Source: Shimia abyssi (GTDB lineage Bacteria; Pseudomonadota; Alphaproteobacteria; Rhodobacterales; Rhodobacteraceae). From it: a stretch of DNA of 64,000 nt. The notes under the pieces are model-generated. The model was not told the DNA's origin. It ran no database searches and saw nothing but the letters and a program-made list of their open reading frames with translations. The translations under genes and the position numbers were made by a program. Position 1 is the stretch's first letter, and each line of letters opens with the position of its first letter. The DNA lies in contig NZ_PYGJ01000013.1 in NCBI RefSeq assembly GCF_003014475.1, positions 1-64,000 of the forward strand. The letters are read 5' to 3'. This document shows, piece after piece, positions 8,298 to 18,733 of this stretch.

Positions 8298-9812
8298 ATG
8301 TCTGAATTTCCGATGGTTATCATTTTGACCTCCTCGCTGTTCAGCGCGGTGACGGTATTGGCCGGTCTTCTGATTATCAGGTCGCGCCCGAACGCATCCA
8401 GAGCACAAAATATCGGCGACAATATTTCTGCTGCCATCTTCTTGTTTAAGAATGGCAAACTCATTGACGCAAATGTGCGGGCCAGAGAATGTGCCAGTCC
8501 ACTCAACATCGCTGACTTTGTCTGGAGTGATCTCCACAATCTGTTGGGTGCGCGCTTTCCCGGATTCCCCAAATTACAAGGTGTTGACGAAAACTCGGAA
8601 ACGGTTGTCCTGCCAGCCCGGGATCCATCTGACCTCGCAGTAGTTACCATTTCGCAAAGCGATGGGTCAGCCAAGGTATCGCTGAAATTTAAACGTGGAG
8701 AAGCGCCGCTTGTTCACGATTTAAAATGGCAAGCCGGGTTTGACGCCCCAAACCCCATTTGGCAGACCGACGAAACTGGACGCGTCACATGGAGCAATGC
8801 CGCTTATGAACTACTTGCGGCTCAATTCAGGTCTCAAGACGAAGAGATAGACAAACCCATTCTAGATGCACAATCTACCGCAAATACCAATGAACCTGCT
8901 CGGGTTGGGGTTTCAGACAAAAATGCATCAAAAGTGTTTTGGTTCGACGTAGTTAATGTTCACTCACAAAACCGCACTATGCACTATGCAACCGATGCGA
9001 GCGCGATCGTCGATGCCGAAATCGCTCAGAGAAACTTTGTGCAAACCCTCACAAAGACTTTCGCGCACCTCTCCATTGGTCTGGCAATTTTTGACCGCAA
9101 CAGACAACTTGCCCTCTTCAATCCCGCACTGATCGATCTCACCTCTCTGCCTGCAGATTTTCTGTCTGGTCGGCCAAACCTTTTCGCATTTTTCGATCAT
9201 ATGCGTGACAAGCAAGTCATGCCGGAGCCAAAAAATTACGCCAGCTGGCGCGCATAGATCTCTGATCTTGTCGTTGCTGCAGTCGATGGACGTTATGCCG
9301 AGACGTGGACTTTACCATCAGGGTTGACATATCGAGTAACCGGTCGCCCACACCCAGACGGGGCCGTGGCCTTTTTATTCGAAGATATCAGCGCTGAAAT
9401 TTCCTTAACCCGTAGGTTTCGAGCCGAGCTCGAACTCGGGCAATCCGTCATCGACGCACTTGATAGTGCGGTCGCAGTACTTTCATCTTCTGGCGAACTA
9501 GTATTATCAAACATTGCGTACCAAAGAATGTGGCAAACGGACCCAGATTTGAGCTTTGCTGAATACACATTGAAGGACGCGATGCAAGTGTGGCGTCAAA
9601 AATCCGGACCAAACTCAGTCTGGGATCGGCTGCGCCGAACTGTTATCGACGCCAATGATCGTTCCAAATGGACAGACACAATTCAATTGCCATCGGGAAA
9701 CTTGCTGGAGGTAAAGGTGAAACCCGCAAATCGCGGCGCAACATTTGTGGCTTTAAGGATTGTTAGGAAATTTGATTTACCAACTGAGTCTAAACTACCG
9801 ACACCAGCCTAA
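8298..9812 (+). pseudogene. PAS-domain, DivL-like regulator with an in-frame amber codon
   Basis: One reading frame of 505 codons interrupted by a single TAG at 9255-9257. The first part (319 residues) has an N-terminal membrane helix (about 5-26) and PAS segments (PIWQTDETGRVTWSNAAYE; LSIGLAIFDRNRQLALFNPAL). After the TAG the same frame continues as ISDLVVAAVDGRYAETW, then RVTGRPHPDGAVAFLFEDISAE and a last PAS-like segment ending KLPTPA. The join reads through smoothly, so the gene was intact until a point change, most simply CAG to TAG. By synteny (just before tsaE) and PAS content it resembles the kinase-less DivL-like proteins of Rhodobacterales, which feed the CckA-ChpT-CtrA relay; that identity is inference. 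Could also be a sequencing error. Confidence 0.8.
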
Positions 9813-9857
9813 GGAACACCTCTTGCGGACCTTGCGGAGCACTGTAAACATGCGGCC

Positions 9858-10331
9858 ATGCCAAAGAACTTTCACTCAATAGAACTTAACTCTGCAGATG
9901 CCACCACTCATCTCGCTCAATGGCTCGCGCCGCAACTGAGAGCAGGTGATGTTCTATTATTATCTGGTGGAATTGGCGCTGGCAAAACTCACTTCGCAAG
10001 GGCTTTGATTACCACTCTACTCACTGAGACAGAAGAGGTGCCGTCCCCCACTTTCACAATAGTACAAGTTTATGATGCCGGTACTTGTGAAATCTGGCAC
10101 GCCGATCTTTACCGCATCGTAGCACCCGATGAGGTTATTGAACTTGGTCTCACAGATGCCTTTCAAAACGCAATCTGCCTCGTGGAATGGCCGGACCGGC
10201 TGGCAGAACTAGAACCCGACAATGCCCTTAGCCTGGATTTTTCTATACAACCCGTAGAAGGGTGCCGAAAACTCAATGCGTCGTGGCACAACAGCCGGTG
10301 GAACCAATTATTGAACAACTTGAAGACATGA
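9858..10331 (+). CDS. tsaE: tRNA threonylcarbamoyladenosine biosynthesis ATPase TsaE
   Basis: ATPase that powers the TsaB-TsaD complex making the t6A37 modification on tRNAs that read ANN codons. At 157 residues it has the family's size. The Walker A is GGIGAGKTHFA, followed by the family's PSPTFTIVQVYD and then WHADLYRI and LVEWPDRL. It is the first gene of an overlapping run: its TGA overlaps the amgK start (ATGA). tsaB and tsaD are not in this window. Confidence 0.95.
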   Translation: MPKNFHSIELNSADATTHLAQWLAPQLRAGDVLLLSGGIGAGKTHFARALITTLLTETEEVPSPTFTIVQVYDAGTCEIWHADLYRIVAPDEVIELGLTDAFQNAICLVEWPDRLAELEPDNALSLDFSIQPVEGCRKLNASWHNSRWNQLLNNLKT

Positions 10332-11353
10332 GCGCACGCGAGGAGCAGATAAAGGGCTTTTTGAACGATTCCAGTTGGGGAAATGCGCGCAGGGTCCCTT
10401 TGGCGGGCGACGCTTCCAATCGTCGTTACGAACGACTGACAAACGCCCTCGACGAAAGTGCGATATTGATGGATGCCCCCCCTGAGAGCAACGCATCAAA
10501 CAAAGCGTTTGTCAGAATTGCCTCACATCTCCGAGAAATCGGCCTTTCAGCTCCGATCGTTCTGAACGCAGATCAAAAGAAAGGTCTCATTCTGCTTGAG
10601 GATTTTGGCGACAATCTCTTGACGGAAATCATCCAATCGCAACCTAAAAATGAGGTAATGCTCTACGAAAGTGCTACAGATATCCTGTTGCAAATTGGTC
10701 GAAATGCAGCACCGAATGGGCTTGAACATCTTACCCCAGCACTCCTTTCGGAGATGATTTTACCGGCATTTGAATGGTTCGCCTTTGGAATATTGGGTAG
10801 GCTGGATGACAACAAAGACGCAATAGTGTCTTCTTTTCAACGGGCACTACAGATCACTACAAACGTAACTCCTGTTTTATCGCTCCGCGATTACCATGCT
10901 CAAAACATGATTTGGTTGCCGGATCGTACAGGCATCGCTCGCGTGGGGTTATTGGATTTTCAAGATGCCGTGTTGTGCCACCCAGCATACGATCTAGTTT
11001 CACTGCTTCAGGATGCCCGAAGGGATGTTCCCATTGCCGTAGAAAAAGCTATGCTCACCAAGTTTCAGTCTCACGTTTCTGAAAACGAAGCTGAGTTTGA
11101 GGCTGCTTACTATGCTCTTGGGGCACAGCGTAGCCTGCGGATCTTAGGGATATTCGCCCGCCTGTCTCTCCAAGCGGGACGGCCAGAATATATTGATTTC
11201 ATACCACGCGTCTGGAATTATTTGGATCGGTGCCTTCAGCACCAGTCCCTAACTGGCTTGCGCGAAACCCTGCTTAAAAACTTGCCTGAACCTTCAACGG
11301 AAAATCTAAGGAATCTGCGAGAGCAATGCGCAAAATACCCAAATCCGTTATGA
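10328..11353 (+). CDS. amgK: Anomeric MurNAc/GlcNAc kinase AmgK
   Basis: Aminoglycoside-phosphotransferase-fold kinase that phosphorylates the C1 hydroxyl of N-acetylmuramic acid or GlcNAc, the entry step of the peptidoglycan salvage route that bypasses de novo UDP-MurNAc synthesis. It has 341 residues. Catalytic motifs are the Brenner loop LRDYHAQNMIW and the metal-binding LLDFQDAVLCHPAYDLVSLLQD. The assignment rests on the next gene being a MurU-type nucleotidyltransferase, the known partner. I chose the ATG at 10328, which overlaps the tsaE stop codon; an upstream in-frame ATG lies inside tsaE. Confidence 0.85.
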   Translation: MSAREEQIKGFLNDSSWGNARRVPLAGDASNRRYERLTNALDESAILMDAPPESNASNKAFVRIASHLREIGLSAPIVLNADQKKGLILLEDFGDNLLTEIIQSQPKNEVMLYESATDILLQIGRNAAPNGLEHLTPALLSEMILPAFEWFAFGILGRLDDNKDAIVSSFQRALQITTNVTPVLSLRDYHAQNMIWLPDRTGIARVGLLDFQDAVLCHPAYDLVSLLQDARRDVPIAVEKAMLTKFQSHVSENEAEFEAAYYALGAQRSLRILGIFARLSLQAGRPEYIDFIPRVWNYLDRCLQHQSLTGLRETLLKNLPEPSTENLRNLREQCAKYPNPL

Positions 11354-12018
11354 TGTTTGCAGCCGGTTTCGGTAGGCGCATGGGAAATTTAACCAAAGAT
11401 ACCCCTAAACCCCTGATCAGGGTCGCAGGTGTTCCATTGATCGACCACACGCTTTGTCTCGTTCGCGAGATAAATTCTGATCACATCGTCGCCAATGTCC
11501 ACTACCTGCCTGATGCGCTCGTCAATCATTTTCGCGGTAGCGAAGTTGCCCTGTCGCACGAGTCACCGGATATTCTTGAAACGGGCGGGGGTCTAAAACA
11601 CGCGTTACCACTGCTTGGAAAGGGTCCGGTTTTTACCACAAACACTGACGCAATCTGGCAAGGGCCGAACCCATTTATGCTAGCGCTCTCGCATTGGGCC
11701 CCCTCAACGATGGACGCTCTCACCGTCTGCATTCCGACGGAGAATGCTATTGGGCATTCCGGGCAAGGAGACTTTCGCTTATCGTCGCAAGGCAAGGTTT
11801 CACGTGGACCCGGCGTAGTCTATGGCGGTGTGCAGATCCTCAAAACAGATGGCTTGTTTGGAATACAAGAGGCCAGTTTCTCGCTTAACAGGCTCTGGGA
11901 TAATATGATCGCCAACGGAACGCTTTATGGTGTCATCTACCCCGGAAAATGGTGCGACGTTGGCTCAGCTGAAGGTATAGCTCTCGCAGAAAATCTCCTT
12001 AGGGACACTCATGTTTGA
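11326..12018 (+). CDS. murU: N-acetylmuramate-1-phosphate uridylyltransferase MurU
   Basis: Nucleotidyltransferase that turns MurNAc-1-phosphate into UDP-MurNAc, completing the recycling step begun by AmgK. Its 230 residues start with the nucleotide-binding signature FAAGFGRRMGNLTKDTPKPL; later come NTDAIW (metal-binding aspartate) and the closing WCDVGSAEGIALAE. It overlaps the end of amgK by 28 bases and the start of addB by 8. A second ATG at 11350 would give a neat ATGA overlap with amgK, but homologues I know begin several residues before FAAG, so I kept 11326. Confidence 0.88.
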   Translation: MRKIPKSVMMFAAGFGRRMGNLTKDTPKPLIRVAGVPLIDHTLCLVREINSDHIVANVHYLPDALVNHFRGSEVALSHESPDILETGGGLKHALPLLGKGPVFTTNTDAIWQGPNPFMLALSHWAPSTMDALTVCIPTENAIGHSGQGDFRLSSQGKVSRGPGVVYGGVQILKTDGLFGIQEASFSLNRLWDNMIANGTLYGVIYPGKWCDVGSAEGIALAENLLRDTHV

Positions 12019-14935
12019 GCCAATATCAAATCCACGCGTATTTGCTGTTCCGCTTGGAACAGATTTCCCCCAAGAAGTTGTTTCAGGCCTACGTGAAAAA
12101 CTGCTTAACTATCCGCCACAAGATATAGCACAAGTCCAGTTAATCGTGAACACCTCGCGCATGGCCCGTCGAATCAAATCACTTTTTGACACTGGAACCG
12201 CAACCCTTTTTCCCCGCATCCAACTACTTAGCGATGTCGGTGCACAAGTCGCAGCCGAATACACACCTTCGGTCTCACCGTTGCGCCGGCGCCTCGAGTT
12301 GATCCAACTGATTTCGCATCTCGTTAAACAACAACCAGACCTCGCATCGCGCGCTTCTATATACGATCTCGCTGATAGTCTCGCCGGACTGATGGAAGAG
12401 ATGCAAGGCGAGGGTGTTTCATTCGATTCCATCGATGCTCTAGACATTTCGGATCAATCTGGCCACTGGGCGCGCGCCAAAACTTTCCTGAGCATAGTGC
12501 GCCATTTCGTCGAGGGTACTGATCAAGCTCCAGATGCTCAATTGCGCCAACGCATGATCGTCGAGCGTCTTGCCGCTGACTGGGAAACGGCACCGCCGCA
12601 GCACCCAGTGATCCTTGCCGGGTCCACTGGTTCGCGCGGGACAACCATGCTTCTTATGCAGGCCATTGCTAAACTTCCTCAGGGCGCCTTGATACTACCC
12701 GGCTACGATTTTGATACGCCAAGTTCCACATGGGATTCTCTCTCTGACGGCATGAACAGCGAAGATCATCCGCAATATCGGTTTCGAAAATTGCTCGACT
12801 TGCTGAACCTTGATCACCAAGCCGTCATCCGGTGGCGCAATTCTAAACCGATCAATCCGGCCCGCAATCGCCTTGTTTCACTTGCGCTGCGCCCAGCGCC
12901 TGTCACTGATCAATGGCGAACAGACGGCCCAAGACTCACTTGCCTCGATACCGCAACCCAATCCATTTCGTTAATCGAAGCCCCTTCAATGCGCTTAGAG
13001 GCGCTCGCAATTGCGGCGCGATTACGCCAAGCGGCACAAGAAGGACTAACAGCCGCGCTCATTACACCGGACCGAATGCTGACGCGCCAAGTATCTACTG
13101 CATTGGATCGCTGGGATATTGAGCCCGACGATAGCGCCGGTACACCTTTGCAACTATCTCCACCCGGTCGGTTTTTGCGACATGTTGTTTCACTTTTCCA
13201 GAATAAACTAACATCCGAAACACTTCTCACTCTTCTCAAACATCCGCTAACTCACAGCGGCGAAAACCGTGGTCCGCATCTCAGAAATACCCGTGAACTG
13301 GAGCTTTGGATTCGCAGAAAGGGCATCACATTCCCCGACCCGCAAGATTTCGCAATTTGGAGCGCCGCACAAAAAGAGCCTCCTGAAAACTGGGTCGCAT
13401 GGTTAACCTCAGCCTTTTGCGGCTATGAACAACCTGGTGACCAACCACTTGTAGACCGTTTGGCGGCGCATATTCGACTGGCCGAACTCATTGCTCAGGG
13501 GTCAAGCGACGGAGCCGGGGAGCTTTGGCAGAAAAAGGCTGGTCGCGAAGCGCGCAAAGTGGTTGATGACATCACCGAAAACGCTGGCATCGCCGGGGCT
13601 GTTTCTGCCAATGACTACTCAGATCTTTTTGGCGCCATTCTCGCCCGAGCCGAAGTTCGCGACCGCGACAGTGGGCATCCCAACATCCTGATCTGGGGTA
13701 CACTCGAGGCGCGCGTGCAGGGCGCAGACTTGGTCATCCTAGGCGGTCTCAACGAAGGAAGTTGGCCGGAAGCTCCAAGCCCGGATCCTTGGTTAAACCG
13801 CAAAATGCGCTTTGACGCAGGATTGCTTTTGCCAGAACGCCGCATTGGCCTTTCCGCTCATGATTTCCAGCAAGCAATCGGCGCGCCCGAAGTTTGGTTA
13901 ACACGCGCAATCCGCACAGATGAGGCCGAGACTGTCCCCTCGCGCTGGGTTAACAGACTTAGCAACTTGCTTAGCGGGCTTTCCGAGCAAGGAGGACATC
14001 GCGCACTTGAGGACATGAAAAGACGAGGAGACAAATGGCTCGCGATTGCGGCGCAACTAGAGACCTTCGAACCTATGCCGCCAGCCTTGCGACCCTCACC
14101 GACACCTCCGGAGGCCTCACGTCCCAACCACCTTTCGGTTACGGAAATCAAACGACTGATCCGCGATCCTTACGCCATTTACGCCAAACATGTTCTGCGC
14201 CTGAGGCCCTTAAACCCACTCATGCGTACTCCTGATGCGCTTTTGCGGGGAATAATTATACATGATATACTCGAAGAATTCATACGTTGCGCAGATGGCA
14301 ATGATGCTATCACACGCGAACGGCTGATAAGCATAGCAGAGACTGTATTGGCTAAAAACGTTCCGTGGCCCACCGCCAGAGCGCTTTGGGCCGCACGTCT
14401 CGATCGGGTCGCTGAATACATTGTCGCGTCTGAACACAAACGCATGAAACGCGCCGTGCCCACTGCGTTTGAACGTAAGGCAAAGTCGCGGATAGGTGAA
14501 CTAGATTTCACATTAACCGCCAAAGCCGATCGCATCGACCAAGGCGCCAATGGCGACTTAATCCTTTATGACTACAAAACCGGGGCGCCTCCAAGCCGCG
14601 ATGAGCAGTTGTATTTTGACAAGCAACTATTGCTGGAAGCCGCTATGGCAGAGCAGGGTGGGTTTGCTGATCTTGATCCGTCAAACGTGGCCGATGCCAT
14701 CTTTATCGGCCTTGGCAATTCTCCCAAAGATGTCGCCGCTCCGCTCGATGCTGTTACACCGTCTCAGGTTTGGGACGAATTTGTGACCCTCATTACGTGC
14801 TATAAGGTCGAAGGCAAAGGATTTACATCACGCCGCGCAATGCACTCGGACACAGATACAGGTGACTACGATCAACTCGCACGGTTCGGAGAATGGAACG
14901 CCAGCGATACTCCCAACAGCGAGGACCTCAGTTAA
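12011..14935 (+). CDS. addB: Double-strand break repair protein AddB
   Basis: Subunit of the AddAB helicase-nuclease, the alphaproteobacterial counterpart of RecBCD, which resects double-strand ends for RecA. Its 974 residues comprise an inactivated helicase-like region (start MFEPISNPRVFAVPLGTDF, GSTGSRGT near residue 210, LILGGLNEGSWPE near 580) and a C-terminal RecB-type nuclease with LILYDYKTGAPPSRDEQ near residue 860. It overlaps murU upstream and addA downstream (TAATG), so it is part of one coupled message. Confidence 0.96.
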   Translation: MFEPISNPRVFAVPLGTDFPQEVVSGLREKLLNYPPQDIAQVQLIVNTSRMARRIKSLFDTGTATLFPRIQLLSDVGAQVAAEYTPSVSPLRRRLELIQLISHLVKQQPDLASRASIYDLADSLAGLMEEMQGEGVSFDSIDALDISDQSGHWARAKTFLSIVRHFVEGTDQAPDAQLRQRMIVERLAADWETAPPQHPVILAGSTGSRGTTMLLMQAIAKLPQGALILPGYDFDTPSSTWDSLSDGMNSEDHPQYRFRKLLDLLNLDHQAVIRWRNSKPINPARNRLVSLALRPAPVTDQWRTDGPRLTCLDTATQSISLIEAPSMRLEALAIAARLRQAAQEGLTAALITPDRMLTRQVSTALDRWDIEPDDSAGTPLQLSPPGRFLRHVVSLFQNKLTSETLLTLLKHPLTHSGENRGPHLRNTRELELWIRRKGITFPDPQDFAIWSAAQKEPPENWVAWLTSAFCGYEQPGDQPLVDRLAAHIRLAELIAQGSSDGAGELWQKKAGREARKVVDDITENAGIAGAVSANDYSDLFGAILARAEVRDRDSGHPNILIWGTLEARVQGADLVILGGLNEGSWPEAPSPDPWLNRKMRFDAGLLLPERRIGLSAHDFQQAIGAPEVWLTRAIRTDEAETVPSRWVNRLSNLLSGLSEQGGHRALEDMKRRGDKWLAIAAQLETFEPMPPALRPSPTPPEASRPNHLSVTEIKRLIRDPYAIYAKHVLRLRPLNPLMRTPDALLRGIIIHDILEEFIRCADGNDAITRERLISIAETVLAKNVPWPTARALWAARLDRVAEYIVASEHKRMKRAVPTAFERKAKSRIGELDFTLTAKADRIDQGANGDLILYDYKTGAPPSRDEQLYFDKQLLLEAAMAEQGGFADLDPSNVADAIFIGLGNSPKDVAAPLDAVTPSQVWDEFVTLITCYKVEGKGFTSRRAMHSDTDTGDYDQLARFGEWNASDTPNSEDLS

Positions 14936-17900
14936 TGCTGAGCAACGACGCCACAGAACGACAAGTTCAGGCTGCAAGCCCAACCGACAGCACTTGGCTT
15001 TCAGCTAATGCTGGCTCAGGCAAAACCCGCGTCCTTACCGATCGTGTAGCGCGCCTTCTGCTCAATGGCGTACTGCCGCAGCATATTCTCTGCCTGACTT
15101 ACACGAAGGCAGCTGCAAGCGAGATGCAAAACCGCCTTTTCAAACGTCTTGGTGATTGGGCCATGAAGGACGATGCTGCACTACACCAAGAGCTCGGCGA
15201 GCTTGGAGTGTTTGACGGTCCTGCCGCACCCGACCTCAAGCAGGCTCGCACACTTTTTGCCCGCGCAATCGAAACGCCAGGCGGGCTCAAAATTCAGACC
15301 ATTCACTCATTCTGCGCTGCTCTTTTGCGCCGGTTTCCGCTCGAGGCAGGCGTCTCACCGCTCTTTACCGAAATGGAAGATCGCGCCGGTGCTCTTCTTC
15401 GCGAGAGCATTACCGATCAAATGGCCGAAGGGTCCGATGCCGCTGAATTACAGGCGATCGCACACTATTTTTCTGGAGACTCTCTCGAGGATCTTACCAG
15501 TGTGATAGTGCGTAATGCAGATCGGTTTCGCACCCGACCAGATCGCCAGAAACTGGCCAAAGCATTGGGCGTAGATTCCGACCTGACCGAGGAAAAACTC
15601 CTCGCCAACGTCTTTCTTGGAAGCGAAAACGATACATTAAGTGATCTGATCGCGGCGCTGAGCACGGGCGGCGCAAACGATAACAAAGCCGCTGATAAGC
15701 TGTCTGCAATTAGCTCACTAACGGTCGCATCTATCCCAATTTTGGAAAGTGTTTTCCTTACTGGGAAATCCGCTAAGTCCCCTTTCTCCGCCAAAATAGG
15801 TGCGTTTCCTACTAAAAAAGTACAAGCCAACCACGCCGCTCTCATGCCACATGTCGAAGCCTTTATGCTGCGCATTGAGGATAATCGCGAAAATCGGCTC
15901 GCTCTTGCTGCGTTGAATAGAACCACGGTGCTTCACTCCTTTGCGCATTGCTTTTTGCACCATTACGAGGAACAAAAACTCCTGCGCAGCTGGCTCGACT
16001 TTGATGATCTGATTTTGCGCGCCCGCGCATTGCTAAACGAGCCAGAAGTCGCAGAATGGGTACTCTACCGCCTTGATGGGGGCATCGATCATATTCTGGT
16101 GGACGAAGCACAAGATACCAGCCCAGCCCAGTGGCAGGTGATAGAGCGTCTCGCCCAAGAATTCACAAGCGGCAGCGGAGCACGATCTGACGTCGAGCGG
16201 ACTATCTTTGTCGTTGGCGACAAAAAGCAGTCGATCTACAGCTTTCAGGGGGCGGATCCAGCAGAATTTGACCGCATGAAGGACGAATTTGCGGAGCGCA
16301 TGGCACCTCTGGGACACAGTCTGAAAAGCCTCAATCTGGAATACTCTTTCCGCTCTTCCTCCGCCATTCTGGGACTTGTGGACACCTGCTTCATGGGAAA
16401 GCAAAGCGCCGGATTTCCACGTGAAAACCTGCACCGCGCCTTTCATGCGGATATGCCGGGCCGTGTCGATTTGTGGCCAGTGGTTGAACCACAGGAGAAG
16501 CCCGAGAAGGATGAATGGTTTGACCCAGTCGACCGCCTCAGCGAGGTGCATCACAACGTGATTCTGGCAGAGCGTATCGCCGACGAGATCAAGCATCTTA
16601 TCGATAAGAAAGAAACTATTCCGGCGAAAAAGGGAGAAAACGGTACTTTTTTTCAACGCCCGGCTCGCGCTGGTGATTTCTTAATCCTCGTGCAGAGAAG
16701 GTCGGATCTGTTCCACGAGATCATACGCGCTTGCAAGTCCCGCAACTTGCCAATTGCTGGCGCCGACCGACTTAAGGTTGGCGCGGAAATGGCAGTGCGC
16801 GACCTTGCCGCATTTTTGTCTTTTCTTAGCACACCAGAGGACGATCTATCACTTGCCACCATCTTGCGCTCACCGCTCTTTGGTTGGACAGAGCAAGAGG
16901 TTTTTGAACTCGCCCATCGCCGCACCTCTTTGTTCCTGTGGGAAGCCCTGCGCACACAGCGGAATGCATTTCCCGAAACACTCAGCATCATCGACGACCT
17001 ACTTGGTCAAACCGATTTCCTGCGCCCCTACGATCTGATTGAACGTATTTTGACGCGCCATAACGGTCGCCGCAATCTTCTTGCTCGCTTGGGAGCAGAA
17101 GCCGAGGACGGAATAAACGCGCTACTTTCTCAAGCGCTCGCTTACGAATCTGGTGCCGTACCAAGCCTCACCGGTTTCTTGCTTTGGATGGAGACAGACG
17201 ACCTCGAGATAAAACGCCAAATGGATGCCGCCGGCGATCGTATCCGAGTTATGACTGTGCATGGATCAAAGGGGCTTGAAGCACCTGTTGTGATCATGCC
17301 CGATACTGCTAAACGCTTGGTCAAAACTGACGCAGCCATAGTGCCGATTGGGGATCAGGCAATCTGGAACATGTCCGCCGATTCGGCCCCCAAGGCTTTG
17401 CTTGCAGCGCGTGAAGAAATGGCCGAAGCTCAGCGCGCCGAACGCTTGCGCTTGCTTTATGTCGCAATGACCCGCGCAGAAAAGTGGTTGATCGTAGCTG
17501 CTGCAGGGGATCTCGGAAAAGATGGCCAGAGTTGGTATGACATTGTCCGGGATGGCATGGTCCACATCGGCGCTGAACCAACACGCTACGCGTTTGGCGA
17601 TGGCTTGCGATATTCGCTTGGCGACTGGACCGGTGAAGTAGAAAGCCAAACTGATGCCGTTACCGAAACCGACGTTATACTCCCCGACTTTTTTGCAGAA
17701 CCAGCACCGGCCCCGGATTTGCCCATCTCTGCAATCAGCCCCTCAGATCTTGGCGGGGCAAAGGCTCTCGCGGGCGAAGCGGGACAGGACGAAGATTTTG
17801 CCAAAGCCCGCGGGACTGCCATCCATCTGTTGCTCGAACATCTACCAGCCATACCTGAAGGCAACTGGCGTGAGGCGGCACACAACCTAATCAACGATGT

Positions 17901-18321
17901 TATATTGACGCCTGCGATCATCGATCAACTTCTTGAAGAATGCACATCGGTCTTACTTGACAAAAGTCTGGCGCATCTCTTTGCGCCTGACACGCTTGCC
18001 GAGGTTCCCTTGGCTGCCGATTTTGGCGCCCATCGGCTGCACGGTGTCATAGATCGCCTGATCATAGCGCCAACTCATGTAACCGCAGTGGATTTCAAGT
18101 CTAATATCATTGTGCCCAACTCAGCCAACCAAATACCCAACGGGATTTTGCGGCAAATGGGAGCCTATGCGCATGGGCTGGCCCAAATCTTTCCGGATCA
18201 TCGCATCGAAACAGCCATCCTTTGGACCCAAACCGCCATCCTCATGCCGTTGCCACACGAAGTTGTGACAAATGCTCTGGCAAACAGCGGGCACCTTGAC
18301 GCTGAGGGCGAGGCTCCCTAG
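14935..18321 (+). CDS. addA: Double-strand break repair helicase AddA
   Basis: UvrD-family helicase and nuclease subunit of AddAB. It has 1128 residues. Walker A is [21 protein letters not shown]; other helicase motifs are [25 protein letters not shown] (Walker B), [31 protein letters not shown] and [14 protein letters not shown]. The C-terminal nuclease has [12 protein letters not shown] and AVDFKSN. I chose the ATG at 14935, overlapping the addB stop codon; an upstream in-frame ATG at 14893 lies well inside addB. trxA follows after 35 bases. Confidence 0.97.
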   Translation: MLSNDATERQVQAASPTDSTWLSANAGSGKTRVLTDRVARLLLNGVLPQHILCLTYTKAAASEMQNRLFKRLGDWAMKDDAALHQELGELGVFDGPAAPDLKQARTLFARAIETPGGLKIQTIHSFCAALLRRFPLEAGVSPLFTEMEDRAGALLRESITDQMAEGSDAAELQAIAHYFSGDSLEDLTSVIVRNADRFRTRPDRQKLAKALGVDSDLTEEKLLANVFLGSENDTLSDLIAALSTGGANDNKAADKLSAISSLTVASIPILESVFLTGKSAKSPFSAKIGAFPTKKVQANHAALMPHVEAFMLRIEDNRENRLALAALNRTTVLHSFAHCFLHHYEEQKLLRSWLDFDDLILRARALLNEPEVAEWVLYRLDGGIDHILVDEAQDTSPAQWQVIERLAQEFTSGSGARSDVERTIFVVGDKKQSIYSFQGADPAEFDRMKDEFAERMAPLGHSLKSLNLEYSFRSSSAILGLVDTCFMGKQSAGFPRENLHRAFHADMPGRVDLWPVVEPQEKPEKDEWFDPVDRLSEVHHNVILAERIADEIKHLIDKKETIPAKKGENGTFFQRPARAGDFLILVQRRSDLFHEIIRACKSRNLPIAGADRLKVGAEMAVRDLAAFLSFLSTPEDDLSLATILRSPLFGWTEQEVFELAHRRTSLFLWEALRTQRNAFPETLSIIDDLLGQTDFLRPYDLIERILTRHNGRRNLLARLGAEAEDGINALLSQALAYESGAVPSLTGFLLWMETDDLEIKRQMDAAGDRIRVMTVHGSKGLEAPVVIMPDTAKRLVKTDAAIVPIGDQAIWNMSADSAPKALLAAREEMAEAQRAERLRLLYVAMTRAEKWLIVAAAGDLGKDGQSWYDIVRDGMVHIGAEPTRYAFGDGLRYSLGDWTGEVESQTDAVTETDVILPDFFAEPAPAPDLPISAISPSDLGGAKALAGEAGQDEDFAKARGTAIHLLLEHLPAIPEGNWREAAHNLINDVILTPAIIDQLLEECTSVLLDKSLAHLFAPDTLAEVPLAADFGAHRLHGVIDRLIIAPTHVTAVDFKSNIIVPNSANQIPNGILRQMGAYAHGLAQIFPDHRIETAILWTQTAILMPLPHEVVTNALANSGHLDAEGEAP

Positions 18322-18356
18322 GTTCACTCAACCAAATTCCACTCAGGAGATCCCTC

Positions 18357-18677
18357 ATGGCAACTGTCGCTGTCACCGATGCCACCTTTGACGAAGAAGT
18401 AAAGAATTCCGACGTACCCGTCGTCGTGGATTTCTGGGCCGAATGGTGCGGCCCATGTAAACAAATCGGCCCAGCGCTCGAAGAGCTGTCTGCCGAAATG
18501 GATGGCAAAATCAAAATCGCCAAGGTCGACGTGGACTCCAATCCAAACGCCGCCGCTTCTATGGGTGTTCGCGGCATTCCTGCGCTGTTCATTTTCAAGG
18601 ACGGCCAGGTTATCTCAAACCGCGCTGGCGCTGCACCCAAAGCAGCTCTGCAAAGCTGGATCGAAGATTCCATCTGA
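18357..18677 (+). CDS. trxA: Thioredoxin 1
   Basis: Cytosolic dithiol carrier that reduces ribonucleotide reductase, methionine sulfoxide reductases and other targets. Its 106 residues have the standard fold with the active site [13 protein letters not shown] and the conserved cis-proline in [20 protein letters not shown] lies just before the ATG. It follows addA by 35 bases, a pairing conserved in Rhodobacterales, and ends in a strong terminator. Confidence 0.98.
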   Translation: MATVAVTDATFDEEVKNSDVPVVVDFWAEWCGPCKQIGPALEELSAEMDGKIKIAKVDVDSNPNAAASMGVRGIPALFIFKDGQVISNRAGAAPKAALQSWIEDSI

Positions 18678-18703
18678 TCCAATTGCACAACTGATAATTC
18701 AGA

Positions 18704-18731
18704 AAGGCGTCTCAATCGAGGCGCCTTTTTT
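18704..18731 (+). terminator. Rho-independent terminator after trxA
   Basis: AAGGCGTCTC pairs with GAGGCGCCTT (10 base pairs, one G-T) around the loop AATC and runs into TTTTTT. It lies 27 bases after the trxA stop and ends the tsaE-to-trxA run. It also sits a few bases beyond the stop of the convergent gene at 18734. Confidence 0.9.
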
Positions 18732-18733
18732 CA

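Noticed and set aside
17640-17685. Further copy of the ACCGACGT repeat inside addA
   Set aside because: Single ACCGACGTTATAC within a coding region without the 11-base repetition or GTTAACCA.
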